A stretch of 64,000 nucleotides of DNA from Blastopirellula retiformator (GCF_007859755.1 NZ_SJPF01000003.1:496001-560000), one strand, 5' to 3'; positions 53,803-63,381 are shown, counted from the stretch's first letter. The notes: a model not told the origin generated them from the letters alone. Made by a program: numbers and translations.

Positions 53803-55137
53803 ATGCCATTTCGTTGGGACTATCGACAGCACGTTTCGCTCGCGTGGTTTGTGCTGAAATGGCTGGCGATCTGTCTACCGGTGGGCATCTTCGTCGGTTC
53901 AGGCGTCGCTTTCTTTCTCTGGTCCCTGCACGTCGTCACGCTGACGCAGTGGGACCATCCTTGGCTGCTGTACCTGTTGCCGGTGGCCGGAATCGCCTCC
54001 GGGCTGATGTATCACTATCTGGGGCCAGAGGCCGAAGGGGGCAACAACCTGATCATGGAGCAAATCCATGAGCCCGGCGGCGGCGTGCCCCTGAAGATGG
54101 CGCCGCTGGTCTTGATCGGTACGTTGATCACGCACTTGTTTGGCGGTTCGGCCGGTCGCGAAGGAACCGCGGTGCAGATGGGGGGAAGTTTGGCCGGCGG
54201 GCTTGGTCGGCTGCTGAAGCTGTCGCCTGACGAAATGCGGATCTTGCTCTCGGCCGGCGTTGCGGCGGGTTTTGGCGCCGTGTTTGGTACGCCGCTCACC
54301 GGCGCGATCTTCGCCGTCGAGGTGATCGCGATCGGGCGGATGAGCTACAGGGCGATCATCCCTTGCCTGATGGCCAGCGTCATCGGCGATCAGGTCAACA
54401 CCGCCTGGGGAATCGGGCACACGCACTACCACATCGCCTTCGAAGCGGCGATCACCAGCAACATGTCGGCGGTGTCGCTCGACTGGGCGCTGACCGCCAA
54501 GGTGGCGATCGCGGCGATCTTCTTTGGCCTGGCCAGCGTGCTCTTCGCCGAGCTAACGCATGGCGTCAGCTGGACGGCGAAACGCCTTATTCCGATTCCG
54601 TGGCTGCGCCCGGCGGTGGGCGGCTGCGTCGTCATCGCGCTCGTTTGGATACTGGGTACCCGCGACTATCTGGGCTTGGGCGTTTCGTCCCATCCGCCCG
54701 AGGCCGAGCGCATCTGTATCGAGTCGTGCTTCTACGCTGGCGGCGCCGGTTGGCTGAGTTGGTGGTGGAAGTTGCTGTTTACCGCGGTCACCGTCGGCAG
54801 CGGTTTTAAAGGGGGCGAAGTGACGCCGTTGTTCTTCATCGGCGCCGCCCTGGGCAGCGTGCTGGGCGTCGCCATGGGAGCGCCGGTCGATTTGATGGCG
54901 GGGCTGGGCTTTGTCGCCGTCTTCGCCGGAGCGACCAACACGCCGCTCGCCTGCACGATCATGGCAATCGAGCTGTTCGGCCCCGGGCACGGCACGCTAC
55001 TCAGCAGCGGATTGGTCGTCTATGCGGCGGTCGCTTGTTTCCTGTCGTACTTTCTGAGCGGAAGCTCAAGCATCTATCATGCTCAGAAGCGGGATGAGGA
55101 GCCGCGCGAAGAAACGCAAACGCCAGAAACGGACTAG
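53803..55137 (+). CDS. CLC-family anion channel/transporter (possible fluoride-type)
   Basis: A 444-residue inner-membrane CLC protein with the expected set of helices. The filter motifs differ from chloride transporters: GSGIP is replaced by GNNLI (residues 80-84), GREGP by GREGT (118-122, gating Glu 120), and GxFxP by GGEVTP. From memory, GREGT and a changed GSGIP site occur in CLC-F fluoride/proton antiporters, so fluoride export is a reasonable inference, not proven. AGGAG at 53788-53792 supports ATG 53803. No fluoride riboswitch was seen in the leader. Confidence 0.85.
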   Translation: MPFRWDYRQHVSLAWFVLKWLAICLPVGIFVGSGVAFFLWSLHVVTLTQWDHPWLLYLLPVAGIASGLMYHYLGPEAEGGNNLIMEQIHEPGGGVPLKMAPLVLIGTLITHLFGGSAGREGTAVQMGGSLAGGLGRLLKLSPDEMRILLSAGVAAGFGAVFGTPLTGAIFAVEVIAIGRMSYRAIIPCLMASVIGDQVNTAWGIGHTHYHIAFEAAITSNMSAVSLDWALTAKVAIAAIFFGLASVLFAELTHGVSWTAKRLIPIPWLRPAVGGCVVIALVWILGTRDYLGLGVSSHPPEAERICIESCFYAGGAGWLSWWWKLLFTAVTVGSGFKGGEVTPLFFIGAALGSVLGVAMGAPVDLMAGLGFVAVFAGATNTPLACTIMAIELFGPGHGTLLSSGLVVYAAVACFLSYFLSGSSSIYHAQKRDEEPREETQTPETD

Positions 55138-55165
55138 GAGCCTCGGGCTACGATGGTGAGCGCAT

Positions 55166-56422
55166 TTATTTCTTCCCGCCTAGCGGTTTGCTGATCAGCA
55201 TCTTCAGCTTCCCCTGCTCGCTCACCAGCTTCCCCGCTTCGATGTCGGCTTCGGTAAATCGGGCCAATAGGATCTCCCCGTCGGTCGCGCGGTTGCGGTC
55301 GTACGAGATGTAGATCGTCCCGTCCGCCGCCTGAAAGCCGTCGGGATAGCTGACTCCCTTGCGCTCGTCGAGGATCAGCCCGCCGGTCCACGTTTTGCCT
55401 TCATCGTTTGATAGCCAGGCCGATAGTTGCACGCGGCCGTGGTGGTCGTCGATCTGGTCGCCATGTTTGATCAGCAAGATCTTGCCGCTGGCCAAACGCC
55501 GCACATGGAATCGGGCGTTCGGTTGGCGAATCCCTTTCGGCTCGGTTGGTTCGGCCCAGGTCTTGCCGCCATCGGGCGAGGTCGTCTCCATAATCCCTTT
55601 CGCCGTCCGGGCGAGCATCCAGAGCGAACCATCCTTCCGCTCAACGATCATATGCTCGTGCCAGTCAGGGTTGGGGAAAGTGGCGGCGCCGCGGCGCTGC
55701 CACGTTTCTCCCTGGTCGGTCGAAACGAAGACATTGGCGCCGCGCAGCGGATCAAGCTCGGTAAAGCAACGTTTGAACTTGCCAAAGCCGGGCCGTTGGT
55801 CGAGCGAGATCGGCAGCATCCACTCGCCGGTCGACAACACGGTCGGCTTGTTCAGCGTTACCCCATGCCAGATCCGCCGCGGTTTTGACCAGACCGGCTG
55901 ATCGGCGTCCGGGTTCTCGCAAACGGTCGCCCACACGCCGGCCCGCCCGTCAAACATCTCCATCGACTGATCAAAAATCAGCCAGAGTCGTCCCAGCGGA
56001 TCGGTCCACAGATTGCCAACCAGCACGCTGCGGTCCATCGGCAGCGACGGCGAATGCGAATCAACAACAAGTCGCGGCGGCGACCAGGTCTCGCCGTTGT
56101 CGTCACTGCTGGCCAACACAAAGAACGCCTTGGGGCTATCACCCCCAGCGACCCAACTGGCCCAGATCCGCCCACCGGGCGTCTGAGCGATGCCGATCGT
56201 CATGCCATAGTCAAGCTTGTCGAGCCCGTACTTTGGCAGCGGCATGGTGTTGAGTGTCGGAGGAATCAGCGCGAGATCGGCGATCGATTCCATCACTTCG
56301 ATTTCGTAGGCTTTCGCTTGTTCGGGCGTGATGTTAGCAAAGTCGCGTTCTTCGGCATGGGCGGCAGCAAGAGTGATAAGGAGAGTTAGTGCCGTGTAAC
56401 ATTTGCATCTTAAGTTCTGCAT
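55166..56422 (-). CDS. Secreted sialidase-like six-bladed propeller (BNR/Asp-box)
   Basis: A 418-residue exported protein. Signal peptide: CYTALTLLITLAAAHA. Four Asp-boxes are visible: SSDDNGETW, STDQGETW, SPDGGKTW and SNDEGKTW, defining a sialidase-type beta-propeller. Planctomycete members are annotated exo-alpha-sialidase, but many act on other sugars, and I could not place the full Arg triad. Start at 56422 (MQNLRCK) gives the signal. It is convergent with the CLC gene, 28 bases apart. Confidence 0.85.
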   Translation of the reverse strand: MQNLRCKCYTALTLLITLAAAHAEERDFANITPEQAKAYEIEVMESIADLALIPPTLNTMPLPKYGLDKLDYGMTIGIAQTPGGRIWASWVAGGDSPKAFFVLASSDDNGETWSPPRLVVDSHSPSLPMDRSVLVGNLWTDPLGRLWLIFDQSMEMFDGRAGVWATVCENPDADQPVWSKPRRIWHGVTLNKPTVLSTGEWMLPISLDQRPGFGKFKRCFTELDPLRGANVFVSTDQGETWQRRGAATFPNPDWHEHMIVERKDGSLWMLARTAKGIMETTSPDGGKTWAEPTEPKGIRQPNARFHVRRLASGKILLIKHGDQIDDHHGRVQLSAWLSNDEGKTWTGGLILDERKGVSYPDGFQAADGTIYISYDRNRATDGEILLARFTEADIEAGKLVSEQGKLKMLISKPLGGKK

Positions 56423-56562
56423 GATGTCGTTTCCGCAGGCTGTGAGCGAAAGCAGGTTCATCGAATCGTCTCTTGCGTCCGGCAATTGCTTGCCTCTGTT
56501 GGGTGGGGTGGTGTAGTATGATTTGGCGTGGTCGCTCTAGGTGAAATTCGATTGGCTAAATC

Positions 56563-57297
56563 ATGCGTTTTGATGATTATCACCGGACAATCATTGGGTA
56601 TCACGGAACTCGCGCGAGTATTGCCCAGGGCATAGTCGGTGGCAAGAGTAAATTCCGAGCCAGTAAGAACCGAGATGATTGGTTAGGACATGGTGTGTAT
56701 TTTTGGGAGTATGCCCCTCAGCAGGCCTTATGGTGGGCTAAGCGGCGGCAAAAACGCCATAATTGGAACGAACCGATTGCGATCGTCGCCTCGATGATTC
56801 GCCTTGGGTTTTGTTTCGATCTTCTCGACCCGCACAATATCAATTATCTGGACGAAATTCACCAAGAGTACAAGACTGTAAACACTGCGGCGGGCGTGCC
56901 GATTCCAAGGAATGCTAATCACTACAAGTACTTAGATTGCGCGATCTTCCAATATGCCTATGCAGCAATCGAAGCAAGTGGAGAAAAGGTCGACTCCGCA
57001 CGTGCCGTTTACGTTCCTACCGATTCGACCAAGCGGATTTGGGAAAGAAGCTGGATTTCCAGAGATACCCACATTCAGGTTTGCGTTAGAAATCAAGCCT
57101 GTATATTAGGCACTTGGCTTTACCACACAAAAGAACTTGAGGGTTCCGATGGCGTCAAAGAAAGTGAAGAAGCTTCCTCGATCGACATCGAGTTTGAAGA
57201 TCAAGAAAGCAGTCAAACAATTGAAGGCGATGCCGATGACGGATCGAGTTCAATTGATGGTGAAGGCGAAGCTGATGACTCAGGAAGAGGCAGATAA
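56563..57297 (+). CDS. ADP-ribosyltransferase-like protein (DUF3990-like)
   Basis: A 244-residue protein. The first 190 residues carry an ART/PARP-like pattern: YHGT (13-16), DDWLGHGVYFWE (38-49) followed by an Ala/Trp helix, and THIQVCVRNQACI (169-181). Candidate catalytic residues are H14, Y46 and Q172, an H-Y-Q triad. These families include toxins that modify proteins or nucleic acids. Residues after about 190 are low-complexity acidic and overlap a second gene in another frame. GC is about 48% in one counted line, well below neighbours, suggesting acquisition. Substrate unknown. Confidence 0.75.
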   Translation: MRFDDYHRTIIGYHGTRASIAQGIVGGKSKFRASKNRDDWLGHGVYFWEYAPQQALWWAKRRQKRHNWNEPIAIVASMIRLGFCFDLLDPHNINYLDEIHQEYKTVNTAAGVPIPRNANHYKYLDCAIFQYAYAAIEASGEKVDSARAVYVPTDSTKRIWERSWISRDTHIQVCVRNQACILGTWLYHTKELEGSDGVKESEEASSIDIEFEDQESSQTIEGDADDGSSSIDGEGEADDSGRGR

Positions 57298-57328
57298 GGC
57301 GAAGGCGAAGCTAGTTCATGCGGAATAG
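57149..57328 (+). CDS. Small basic protein overlapping the ART-like gene
   Basis: A 59-residue, Lys-rich helical protein. GAGGG lies at about 57139-57143, well spaced before ATG 57149. The sequence ending DRVQLMVKAKLMTQEEADKA is amphipathic and protein-like, whereas the ART-like frame over the same 149 bases is acidic low-complexity. So this is probably the real reading frame here. It may be the partner (for example antitoxin) of the ART-like protein, but there is no direct evidence. Confidence 0.55.
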   Translation: MASKKVKKLPRSTSSLKIKKAVKQLKAMPMTDRVQLMVKAKLMTQEEADKAKAKLVHAE

Positions 57329-57408
57329 GATCTACAAACGATCCAAGCATTTGGTCCAGATTGGCGTTTGTTGGATCGCCTCGGAAACTAATCGTCGAAT
57401 TGACGAAA

Positions 57409-57978
57409 TCACCCCAACTCCGCATGCCCAATCAGCGTGTACTTCGGCCCGCGTCGTTCCAGTTGACTGGCGTAGATGCTCGCTTCCATCGCGGGGCTGA
57501 CGCCCGCTTCGAAGTGGGCGTGTTCTTTCAGCAGCTCGGTGAGATTCTTTAGCTGCGGCGTGGGGCGTTTGATGCGGCCCAGCGAGAGGTGCGGGTGAAA
57601 CTTGCGGGCCGTTTCGGGGTAGCCGATATCGGCCAGTTCTTCAGCGATGGCATGCTGCATGTCGCAGAACCGCTCTTCGCCTTGCGTCATACCCAGCCAC
57701 AGCGTGCGGGGACGTTCGATATCGGGGAATGCCCCGGCGCCAGCGATGGTGAAGTCGAACGACGCAACTCTTTCGGCGCCGCGCATCGCGGCCCGGCTGA
57801 TGTCGACCGTTTCTTCCGGCGTCACATCCCCCAGGAAGCTGAGGGTGATGTGCATGTTTTCCGGCTCGACCCATTTGACGTCCGCTTCGCTGGCGGCCAG
57901 CAGGCGGATCAGGTCTTGAGCGCGGCGTTTTACTTCGTCAGTGACGGCCATCGCGATAAAGCAGCGCGTGACGTTCAT
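57409..57978 (-). CDS. thpR: RNA 2',3'-cyclic phosphodiesterase
   Basis: A 189-residue 2H phosphoesterase that opens 2',3'-cyclic phosphate on RNA; formerly called 2'-5' RNA ligase. The two catalytic motifs are HITL (43-46) and HLSL near residue 130 (KFHPHLSLGRIKR). Length is normal. Start at 57978 (MNVTRCFIAM) fits the family. The PfkB gene lies upstream on the same strand with a 78-base gap. Confidence 0.92.
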   Translation of the reverse strand: MNVTRCFIAMAVTDEVKRRAQDLIRLLAASEADVKWVEPENMHITLSFLGDVTPEETVDISRAAMRGAERVASFDFTIAGAGAFPDIERPRTLWLGMTQGEERFCDMQHAIAEELADIGYPETARKFHPHLSLGRIKRPTPQLKNLTELLKEHAHFEAGVSPAMEASIYASQLERRGPKYTLIGHAELG

Positions 57979-58055
57979 AGCGGGGTTCTCGGCTGCTCGC
58001 GGTAGGGATCCGCTTCCCAAGTGAAGCGGATCGATTTTTCCTTGGCTCGCTTCGC

Positions 58056-58958
58056 TTAGAAGCTGAGCATTTGACGGTACTCGGCGAATCGGGCGTCAAC
58101 TTCGGCTCGTTCGATCTTCTTCATCTTTTCGAGGCTGAAGTCTTCGACATTGAAGCTGGCGACGACCGTGCCGTACGCCATCGCTTCTTTCAGGGCGGCC
58201 GGCGAGAAGTCGTTCTTCTCGGCCAGGTAACCCATCATGCCGCCGGCAAAGCTGTCGCCGGCGCCGGTCGGGTCGACCACTTCTTCGGTCGGGTAAGCGG
58301 GCATCACGTAGGTTTCGTGCTCCGAGAAGAACATGGCGCCATGTTCCCCCTTCTTCAGCACGACGAACTTCGGCCCCATCTCCAGCACCTTGCGGCCGGC
58401 GCGAACTAGGTTCTCGTCTTCGGTCAGCTTCTTCGCTTCGCTGTCGTTCAGCACCAGGCCGTCGACCTTCTTCAGCATCGCTTCCAGATCGTCGCGGGCG
58501 ATCTCGATCCACAGGTCCATCGTGTCGGCGACGACCAGCTTCGGCCCGGTCATCTGCTGTAGCACCTTCATCTGGGTCGACGGAGCGCCGTTGGCCAGAA
58601 ACAGGAAGGGGCTACGGCAGAAGTCTTCGGGCAAGGTCGGGCTGAAGTCTTCCAGCACGTTCAGATGAACTTCCAGCGTGTCGCGGTCGTTCATGTTCGA
58701 CTGGTACTTGCCGGTCCAGCGGAAGGTCTCGCCCCCTTTGACGATTTCCAAACCCTTGGTATCGACGTTGCGGGCCTGCAGCAGTTCGGTATGGGCGGCG
58801 GGCCAATCTTCGCCGACGACGCCGACCAGTTTGACGCCGGTGAAATAGCTGGCCGCATACGAGAAATAAACGGCCGAACCGCCGAGCACGTCTTCGCGGG
58901 CTTCGGTGGGGGTGTGAACGCTATCCAGGGCGATAGAACCGACGACGAGCAGTGGCAT
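58056..58958 (-). CDS. PfkB-family carbohydrate kinase
   Basis: A 300-residue ribokinase-like sugar or nucleoside kinase. The N-terminal block is VVGSIALDSVHTPTEA with GGSAVYFSYAASYF, and the C-terminal PfkB signature DPTGAGDSFAGGMMGYLAE contains the catalytic Asp. Substrate cannot be assigned; similar planctomycete and chlorobial proteins are adenosine/sugar kinase-like. Start at 58958 (MPLLVVGSIAL) matches the family. Confidence 0.92.
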   Translation of the reverse strand: MPLLVVGSIALDSVHTPTEAREDVLGGSAVYFSYAASYFTGVKLVGVVGEDWPAAHTELLQARNVDTKGLEIVKGGETFRWTGKYQSNMNDRDTLEVHLNVLEDFSPTLPEDFCRSPFLFLANGAPSTQMKVLQQMTGPKLVVADTMDLWIEIARDDLEAMLKKVDGLVLNDSEAKKLTEDENLVRAGRKVLEMGPKFVVLKKGEHGAMFFSEHETYVMPAYPTEEVVDPTGAGDSFAGGMMGYLAEKNDFSPAALKEAMAYGTVVASFNVEDFSLEKMKKIERAEVDARFAEYRQMLSF

Positions 58959-59097
58959 AACGATGGTTTCCAAACAAGGGGACGGACGAAGCCATTCGCG
59001 CCCGCTTTGACCACAGACGCCCAGCAAAAGGGCTGATTATAAGAAATCTGGGGCGGTTCCGTCGACCAGGGCGAAAGGAGCGGACCGGCTTGGCGAG

Positions 59098-59246
59098 CAG
59101 TCCGTTGATTTTGTCGACGGACTGCGTGATCGCAGGGATGCGATCCCAAAATAGCGACGTACGTCGTTATTTTGCGAGCCGCGAAGAGCTACGCTCTGAG
59201 CCTGGCGAGGTTGAAAAATGCCACGATGGCATTTTTCAACAGGCAG
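59098..59246 (+). repeat. 149-bp MITE-like element, copy 10
   Basis: Left flank CGAG (59094-59097), right flank CTAG (59247-59250). The right CTAG contains the TAG stop of the minus-strand DUF3891 gene. The terminal hairpin is a perfect 14-bp stem. Confidence 0.9.
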
Positions 59247-60008
59247 CTAGCCGCCTGGGACGAGTTCCCAGCGGAGAGTGGTGATTCGCCCTTGCTCGGC
59301 CTGGAGCGCTTTGTCGCTGGAGTAGGACTTCCGCGGGATTTCGCGAGCCATAATCGACAGATCGATCTCGTTCACTTTCCAGGGCCACGGCGAAATGGTG
59401 AATCGCCCGTCTCCCTGCGGCTGAATCTGCAGCGGGATCTTGTCCGGCGTCTCCATCTGGTGGGGCTCGGTCCGCTCGGCAATGCAGAACCAGAGGCTGA
59501 TCCAGTCGAAGAAGCGGAGCTCTTCCAAGGCCCGCTGCGCCCGCTCTTCGCTCCGATCGCGATCGCTGGCCATCCAACCAGCCAGCCAGTACGCGCATTT
59601 CTTTTCGTAGTGATACAGAAAGGCCCGGCCGCCGGGCGTATTGGCCGAGTGACTTTCGGACCGCAGGATCGAGAAATGCCGGGCGACAATGTACTGCGCC
59701 AGCGGTCCCCAAGGCGCGACGGCGTCAATCGAATGCCGCCAGATCGTCTCGGCCTCTTCATGCGGCATGTCGAGAAACGACATCGGGCGGCCGGTCTCGG
59801 GATCGACCCGCGGCAGCGGATCCCACTGGTCCCAGCCGTCGTCATGATGGTAGATCGCCGGCAAGGTGTTCACGCGGCAGGGCAAATCGAGAAACGGCCC
59901 GGCGCCCCAGGCTTCGGCAAAGCGGCCTGAGACATGCGCATGGGCAGTCTGAAAAATGAGCTGAAAAACCGGCTCACCGAATTTGTCGATAGCTTCGCGT
60001 ACAATCAT
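59247..60008 (-). CDS. DUF3891-family protein
   Basis: A 253-residue soluble protein. Features: TAHAHVSGRFAEAWG, YHHDDGWDQWDPLPRVDPETG with His/Asp residues that could hold metal, and VARHFSILRSESH. This matches DUF3891 as I recall it, an HD-like helical fold of unknown function. Its stop codon lies in the target duplication of repeat copy 10. The MFS gene ends 69 bases upstream of its start on the same strand. Confidence 0.78.
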   Translation of the reverse strand: MIVREAIDKFGEPVFQLIFQTAHAHVSGRFAEAWGAGPFLDLPCRVNTLPAIYHHDDGWDQWDPLPRVDPETGRPMSFLDMPHEEAETIWRHSIDAVAPWGPLAQYIVARHFSILRSESHSANTPGGRAFLYHYEKKCAYWLAGWMASDRDRSEERAQRALEELRFFDWISLWFCIAERTEPHQMETPDKIPLQIQPQGDGRFTISPWPWKVNEIDLSIMAREIPRKSYSSDKALQAEQGRITTLRWELVPGG

Positions 60009-60077
60009 GGGGCGTCTCCATGTTCTATTCTACGCGATCGTCGCGGGCATGTGGTTGTGAAAAGAGGCGCAATCGCG

Positions 60078-61424
60078 TTACGCCGCACGTTCCGGCGGTA
60101 CCTGAATCTCGGCGCTCGCTTCGAGTCCTTCGGCGATGGCCGGCAAGATTCCTTTGCGGCGATAGACGGGCGCAATGTGTTTGCGTAGTCTCGGCAATAC
60201 CGCCGCAAACCCGGCGCTCCCCAGCAGGCAACAGCCGCCGCAGATGACGATTGCGACCGTCGTGCCGAAATGGTTGGCGATGGCGCCGGCGATCAGGCTG
60301 CCAATCGGAGCGGCGCCCATGATGGCCATCGTGTAGAGGCTCATCACTCGGCCTCGTTTGTCTTCGTCGACGATCGTTTGGATCAGCGTGTTGCCGCCGG
60401 CCAACTGCATCATCATCGTAAAACCGATCGCCATCAACAAACCGAGCGACAGCGGGATGTTGCGCGAGAAGGCGAATGTGATCATCGCGACGCCATGTAC
60501 GGCGCCGGCCAGCGCCATCCGTCGCGCTAGTCCCAACACCGACCGTCGCGACGCGAGATAGACCGCCGCTCCCAGCGCGCCCACGCCGGTCGCCCCGGTC
60601 AGCAGGCCAAACAGGTCAGGGCCGCCATGCAATACTTCGCTCGCCACGGCGGGCAACAACACCGACATCGGCATTCCCATCATGCTGACCATCCCCATCA
60701 ACAGCAACAGCACGCAGATCGGCGGAAAGCCAAACGCATAGCGAAACCCTTCGACAATGCCGGCGCCCAGCTTCGCTCCTGGGGCAGGCCGAATCTGGGG
60801 GAGATCGCGCATCAGCAGGTAGGCCCCGATCACCGCGACATAGCTGATCGCGTTGACGGCAAAGCAAAGCGTAGCGCCGATGCCGGCCAACATCAAACCG
60901 GCCGCAAATGGTCCGACCAGCCGCGAGCCGGTCACGATCGATGAGTTAAGCGCGATCGCGTTGGGCAGGTCTTCTCGATTAGGGACCATGTCGACCAGAA
61001 ACGCCTGGCGGGTCGGCATGTCAAACGCGTTGGTCGCCCCTAAGATCAAATTGAGCAAGATGATCTGCCAGACTTCGATTTGCCCGGTCCACATTAGCAG
61101 CGCCAGAATTGCGGCCTGCGACATGGCGATCGCCTGGGTGACCAACAGCGTGCGGCGGCGACTGAATTGGTCCGAAAGTCCGCCGGCGACCGGGGCGAGA
61201 AAAAAGGTCGGAATCTGCCCGGCGAACGCGACAATGCCCAGCAGCAGCGGCGAGTTGGTCATCTCGTAGACCAGCCAGGCGAGCGCCGTTTGCTGCATCC
61301 AGGTGCCAATCAGCGAGACGCTTTGCCCCACCAAAAACAGGCGGTAGTTCCGATGCGCCAGGGCGCGCACGATCCCTCCAGATTGCGAACGGGGACTGGA
61401 GATCTCGGCGGAATGGCCTGCCAT
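60078..61424 (-). CDS. MFS exporter (EntS-like, MFS_3)
   Basis: A 448-residue inner-membrane transporter with about 12 helices. The N-terminal NYRLFLVGQSVSLIGTWMQQ and SDQFSRRRTLL (loop 2-3 motif) fit the enterobactin-exporter-like group. Substrate unknown. It follows a paralogue (61565-62929) on the same strand with a 140-base gap; the two share blocks such as FAGQIPTFFLAP and TGATGVGA, indicating tandem duplication. Confidence 0.9.
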   Translation of the reverse strand: MAGHSAEISSPRSQSGGIVRALAHRNYRLFLVGQSVSLIGTWMQQTALAWLVYEMTNSPLLLGIVAFAGQIPTFFLAPVAGGLSDQFSRRRTLLVTQAIAMSQAAILALLMWTGQIEVWQIILLNLILGATNAFDMPTRQAFLVDMVPNREDLPNAIALNSSIVTGSRLVGPFAAGLMLAGIGATLCFAVNAISYVAVIGAYLLMRDLPQIRPAPGAKLGAGIVEGFRYAFGFPPICVLLLLMGMVSMMGMPMSVLLPAVASEVLHGGPDLFGLLTGATGVGALGAAVYLASRRSVLGLARRMALAGAVHGVAMITFAFSRNIPLSLGLLMAIGFTMMMQLAGGNTLIQTIVDEDKRGRVMSLYTMAIMGAAPIGSLIAGAIANHFGTTVAIVICGGCCLLGSAGFAAVLPRLRKHIAPVYRRKGILPAIAEGLEASAEIQVPPERAA

Positions 61425-61564
61425 GGCGTGCGAACGGTCCTGCAAAAGGGAAAGGCGCGTGATATTCCCTTAATAATTCGCATGCAAACGAGTCGAGGCA
61501 AGGCCAATCGGATGAACTTTCGTTCATGTTGGCGTGCGGGCGGCCGCCATTGGGGGCGAGATCA

Positions 61565-62929
61565 CTACTCTTTTTCAGGCGGCCGAAGCGGTGAACCGGT
61601 GGAAGGGAGCGGGATTTCGGCGGTCGTTTCCATGGCGTCTCCCAGCGGAGAACCTCCCTCGGCGACGTCCAGCATCTCGATCGCTTTTTTCCGCAAACTG
61701 GGCAGCATCCAGGCAAACGCCAGGCTGCCGGCGATACAGACGACGCCGCTGACGGTGATCGACGCCAGCGGACCATAAAACTGGGCGATCGTCCCGGCGA
61801 TCAAACTGCCAAAGGGCGCCGTCCCTAGTACCGCCATCGTGTAGAAGCTCATCACCCGGCCGCGCATCTCCTCTCGCACGACCGTTTGCAGCACAATGTT
61901 AGCGCCAGCCTTGATCAGCATCAACGCGAACCCCGTGATCGCCAGAATCGCCAGCATCAAACCAGGGACCTTCGTCCAGGTAAACAGCAACATCCCGCCG
62001 CCGTAGACAAAGCCTGCCATGACGATCCGCAGGCCAATTCCCATCACCGTCTTGCGCGTCGCCAGGTAGAAGCCGGCCAGGATGGCGCCGACGCCGGTAG
62101 CGCCGGTCATCTCGCCATAAAGATCGGGACCCGCGTGCACCAGATCTTCGACGATCGCCGGCAGCACGACCGAGCCCTGCATCCCCATCACACTGACCAG
62201 GCACATGAACAGCAGCAGCGAATAGACCGGCGGCAAGCCGATCGCATAGGTGAACCCTTCGACCATGCCATCGCGGACGGCCATCTTCTTGGCCGGCGCC
62301 GGTTCGGCCAGGTTGCGCATGAAGAACAGGGCCGTGATCACCGGGATGTGAGTGATCGCGTTGATCAGAAAGCAGTACGCTTCTCCCAGCGTCGCGAGCA
62401 ACAGGCCGGCGACCAATGGTCCGACCAGCCGCGAGCCATTGACGATTGCCGAGTTGATCGCGATGGCGCCACCCAGGTCTTCCCGGTCATCGACCAGATC
62501 GGCGACAAGCGCATGCCGCAGCGGCACTTCAAACGCGTTGACGATCCCCAGCACCAAGCTAAACGCGATGATCTCCCATTGGTTGATCTGCCGCGCCCAG
62601 ACTAGCGCCGATAGGGTCGCGGCCTGCAGCATGGCGATCCACTGCAATAGCATGATCGCCTGGCGGCGGTTCACGCGATCCGACAGCACCCCGGCCAGCG
62701 GCGCGAGAAAGAACGTCGGGATCTGCCCAGCGAACGCGACCAGGCCGAGCACAAACGTCGAATGGCCGAGGTCATAGGTCAGCCACGCCATCGACGTGTA
62801 CTGCAGCCAGGTGCCGGTCTGCGAAACTGCCTGGCCAAACGCGAAGTAGCGAAAATTGGGATGGCGCAGCAGCGGTCCAAAGACCGAGCGGGGGGCGAAG
62901 GGAGTTGGCGGGACGTCGTCGGCGGACAT
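61565..62929 (-). CDS. MFS exporter (EntS-like, MFS_3), paralogue
   Basis: A 454-residue transporter with about 12 helices, similar to its downstream neighbour over the full length (NFRYFAFGQAVSQTGTWLQY, SDRVNRRQAIML, GRVMSFYTMAVLGTAPFGSL). Likely an efflux pump; substrate unknown. Start at 62929 (MSADDVPPTPFA) has no close alternative. Confidence 0.9.
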   Translation of the reverse strand: MSADDVPPTPFAPRSVFGPLLRHPNFRYFAFGQAVSQTGTWLQYTSMAWLTYDLGHSTFVLGLVAFAGQIPTFFLAPLAGVLSDRVNRRQAIMLLQWIAMLQAATLSALVWARQINQWEIIAFSLVLGIVNAFEVPLRHALVADLVDDREDLGGAIAINSAIVNGSRLVGPLVAGLLLATLGEAYCFLINAITHIPVITALFFMRNLAEPAPAKKMAVRDGMVEGFTYAIGLPPVYSLLLFMCLVSVMGMQGSVVLPAIVEDLVHAGPDLYGEMTGATGVGAILAGFYLATRKTVMGIGLRIVMAGFVYGGGMLLFTWTKVPGLMLAILAITGFALMLIKAGANIVLQTVVREEMRGRVMSFYTMAVLGTAPFGSLIAGTIAQFYGPLASITVSGVVCIAGSLAFAWMLPSLRKKAIEMLDVAEGGSPLGDAMETTAEIPLPSTGSPLRPPEKE

Positions 62930-63087
62930 GAGGGCTTAAATGGGCGGTCGGGGTGGTAAGTCTAGAGCGGAAAAGCAGTTGCCGCCCCACGATGCTGGTC
63001 AAACCAAGAGAGATAGTCGCGATTGTCGTTCACCGCAAGACAAATTGATTAGAACCGAAATGAAGCCCCAGGAAAGACACGGTCTAG

Positions 63088-63236
63088 CGGTCCGTTGATT
63101 TTCTCGACGGACTGCGTGATCGCACGGATGCGATCCCAAAATAACGACGTAAGTCGTTATTTTGGGAGCCGCGAAGAGCTATGCTCTGAGCCTGGCGAGG
63201 TTGAAAAATGCCACGATGGCATTTTTCAACAGGCAG
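63088..63236 (+). repeat. 149-bp MITE-like element, copy 11
   Basis: Flanked by CTAG at 63084-63087 and 63237-63240, an exact duplication. First bases are CGGTCCGTTGA. The terminal hairpin is a perfect 14-bp stem. Confidence 0.92.
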
Positions 63237-63300
63237 CTAGTCCGCGGCAAGCGCAAGTGACGAGCGAAAGAGGGGAGAATCGCGCATAAAAACGCCAAGA

Positions 63301-63381
63301 ATGGGCCGTGATCGCCTGAAGAAACGCCGCACGACACTGAAAAAAAAGCAAGCCAAGAAAACAAAGAAGCCAAGACGATAG
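63301..63381 (+). CDS. Possible tiny basic peptide
   Basis: ATG 63301 opens a 26-codon frame (MGRDRLKKRRTTLKKKQAKK then TKKPRR) ending in TAG. More than half the residues are Lys or Arg, as in nucleic-acid-binding tails. No ribosome site was seen, and the frame could be chance. Offered as a candidate only. Confidence 0.25.
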   Translation: MGRDRLKKRRTTLKKKQAKKTKKPRR

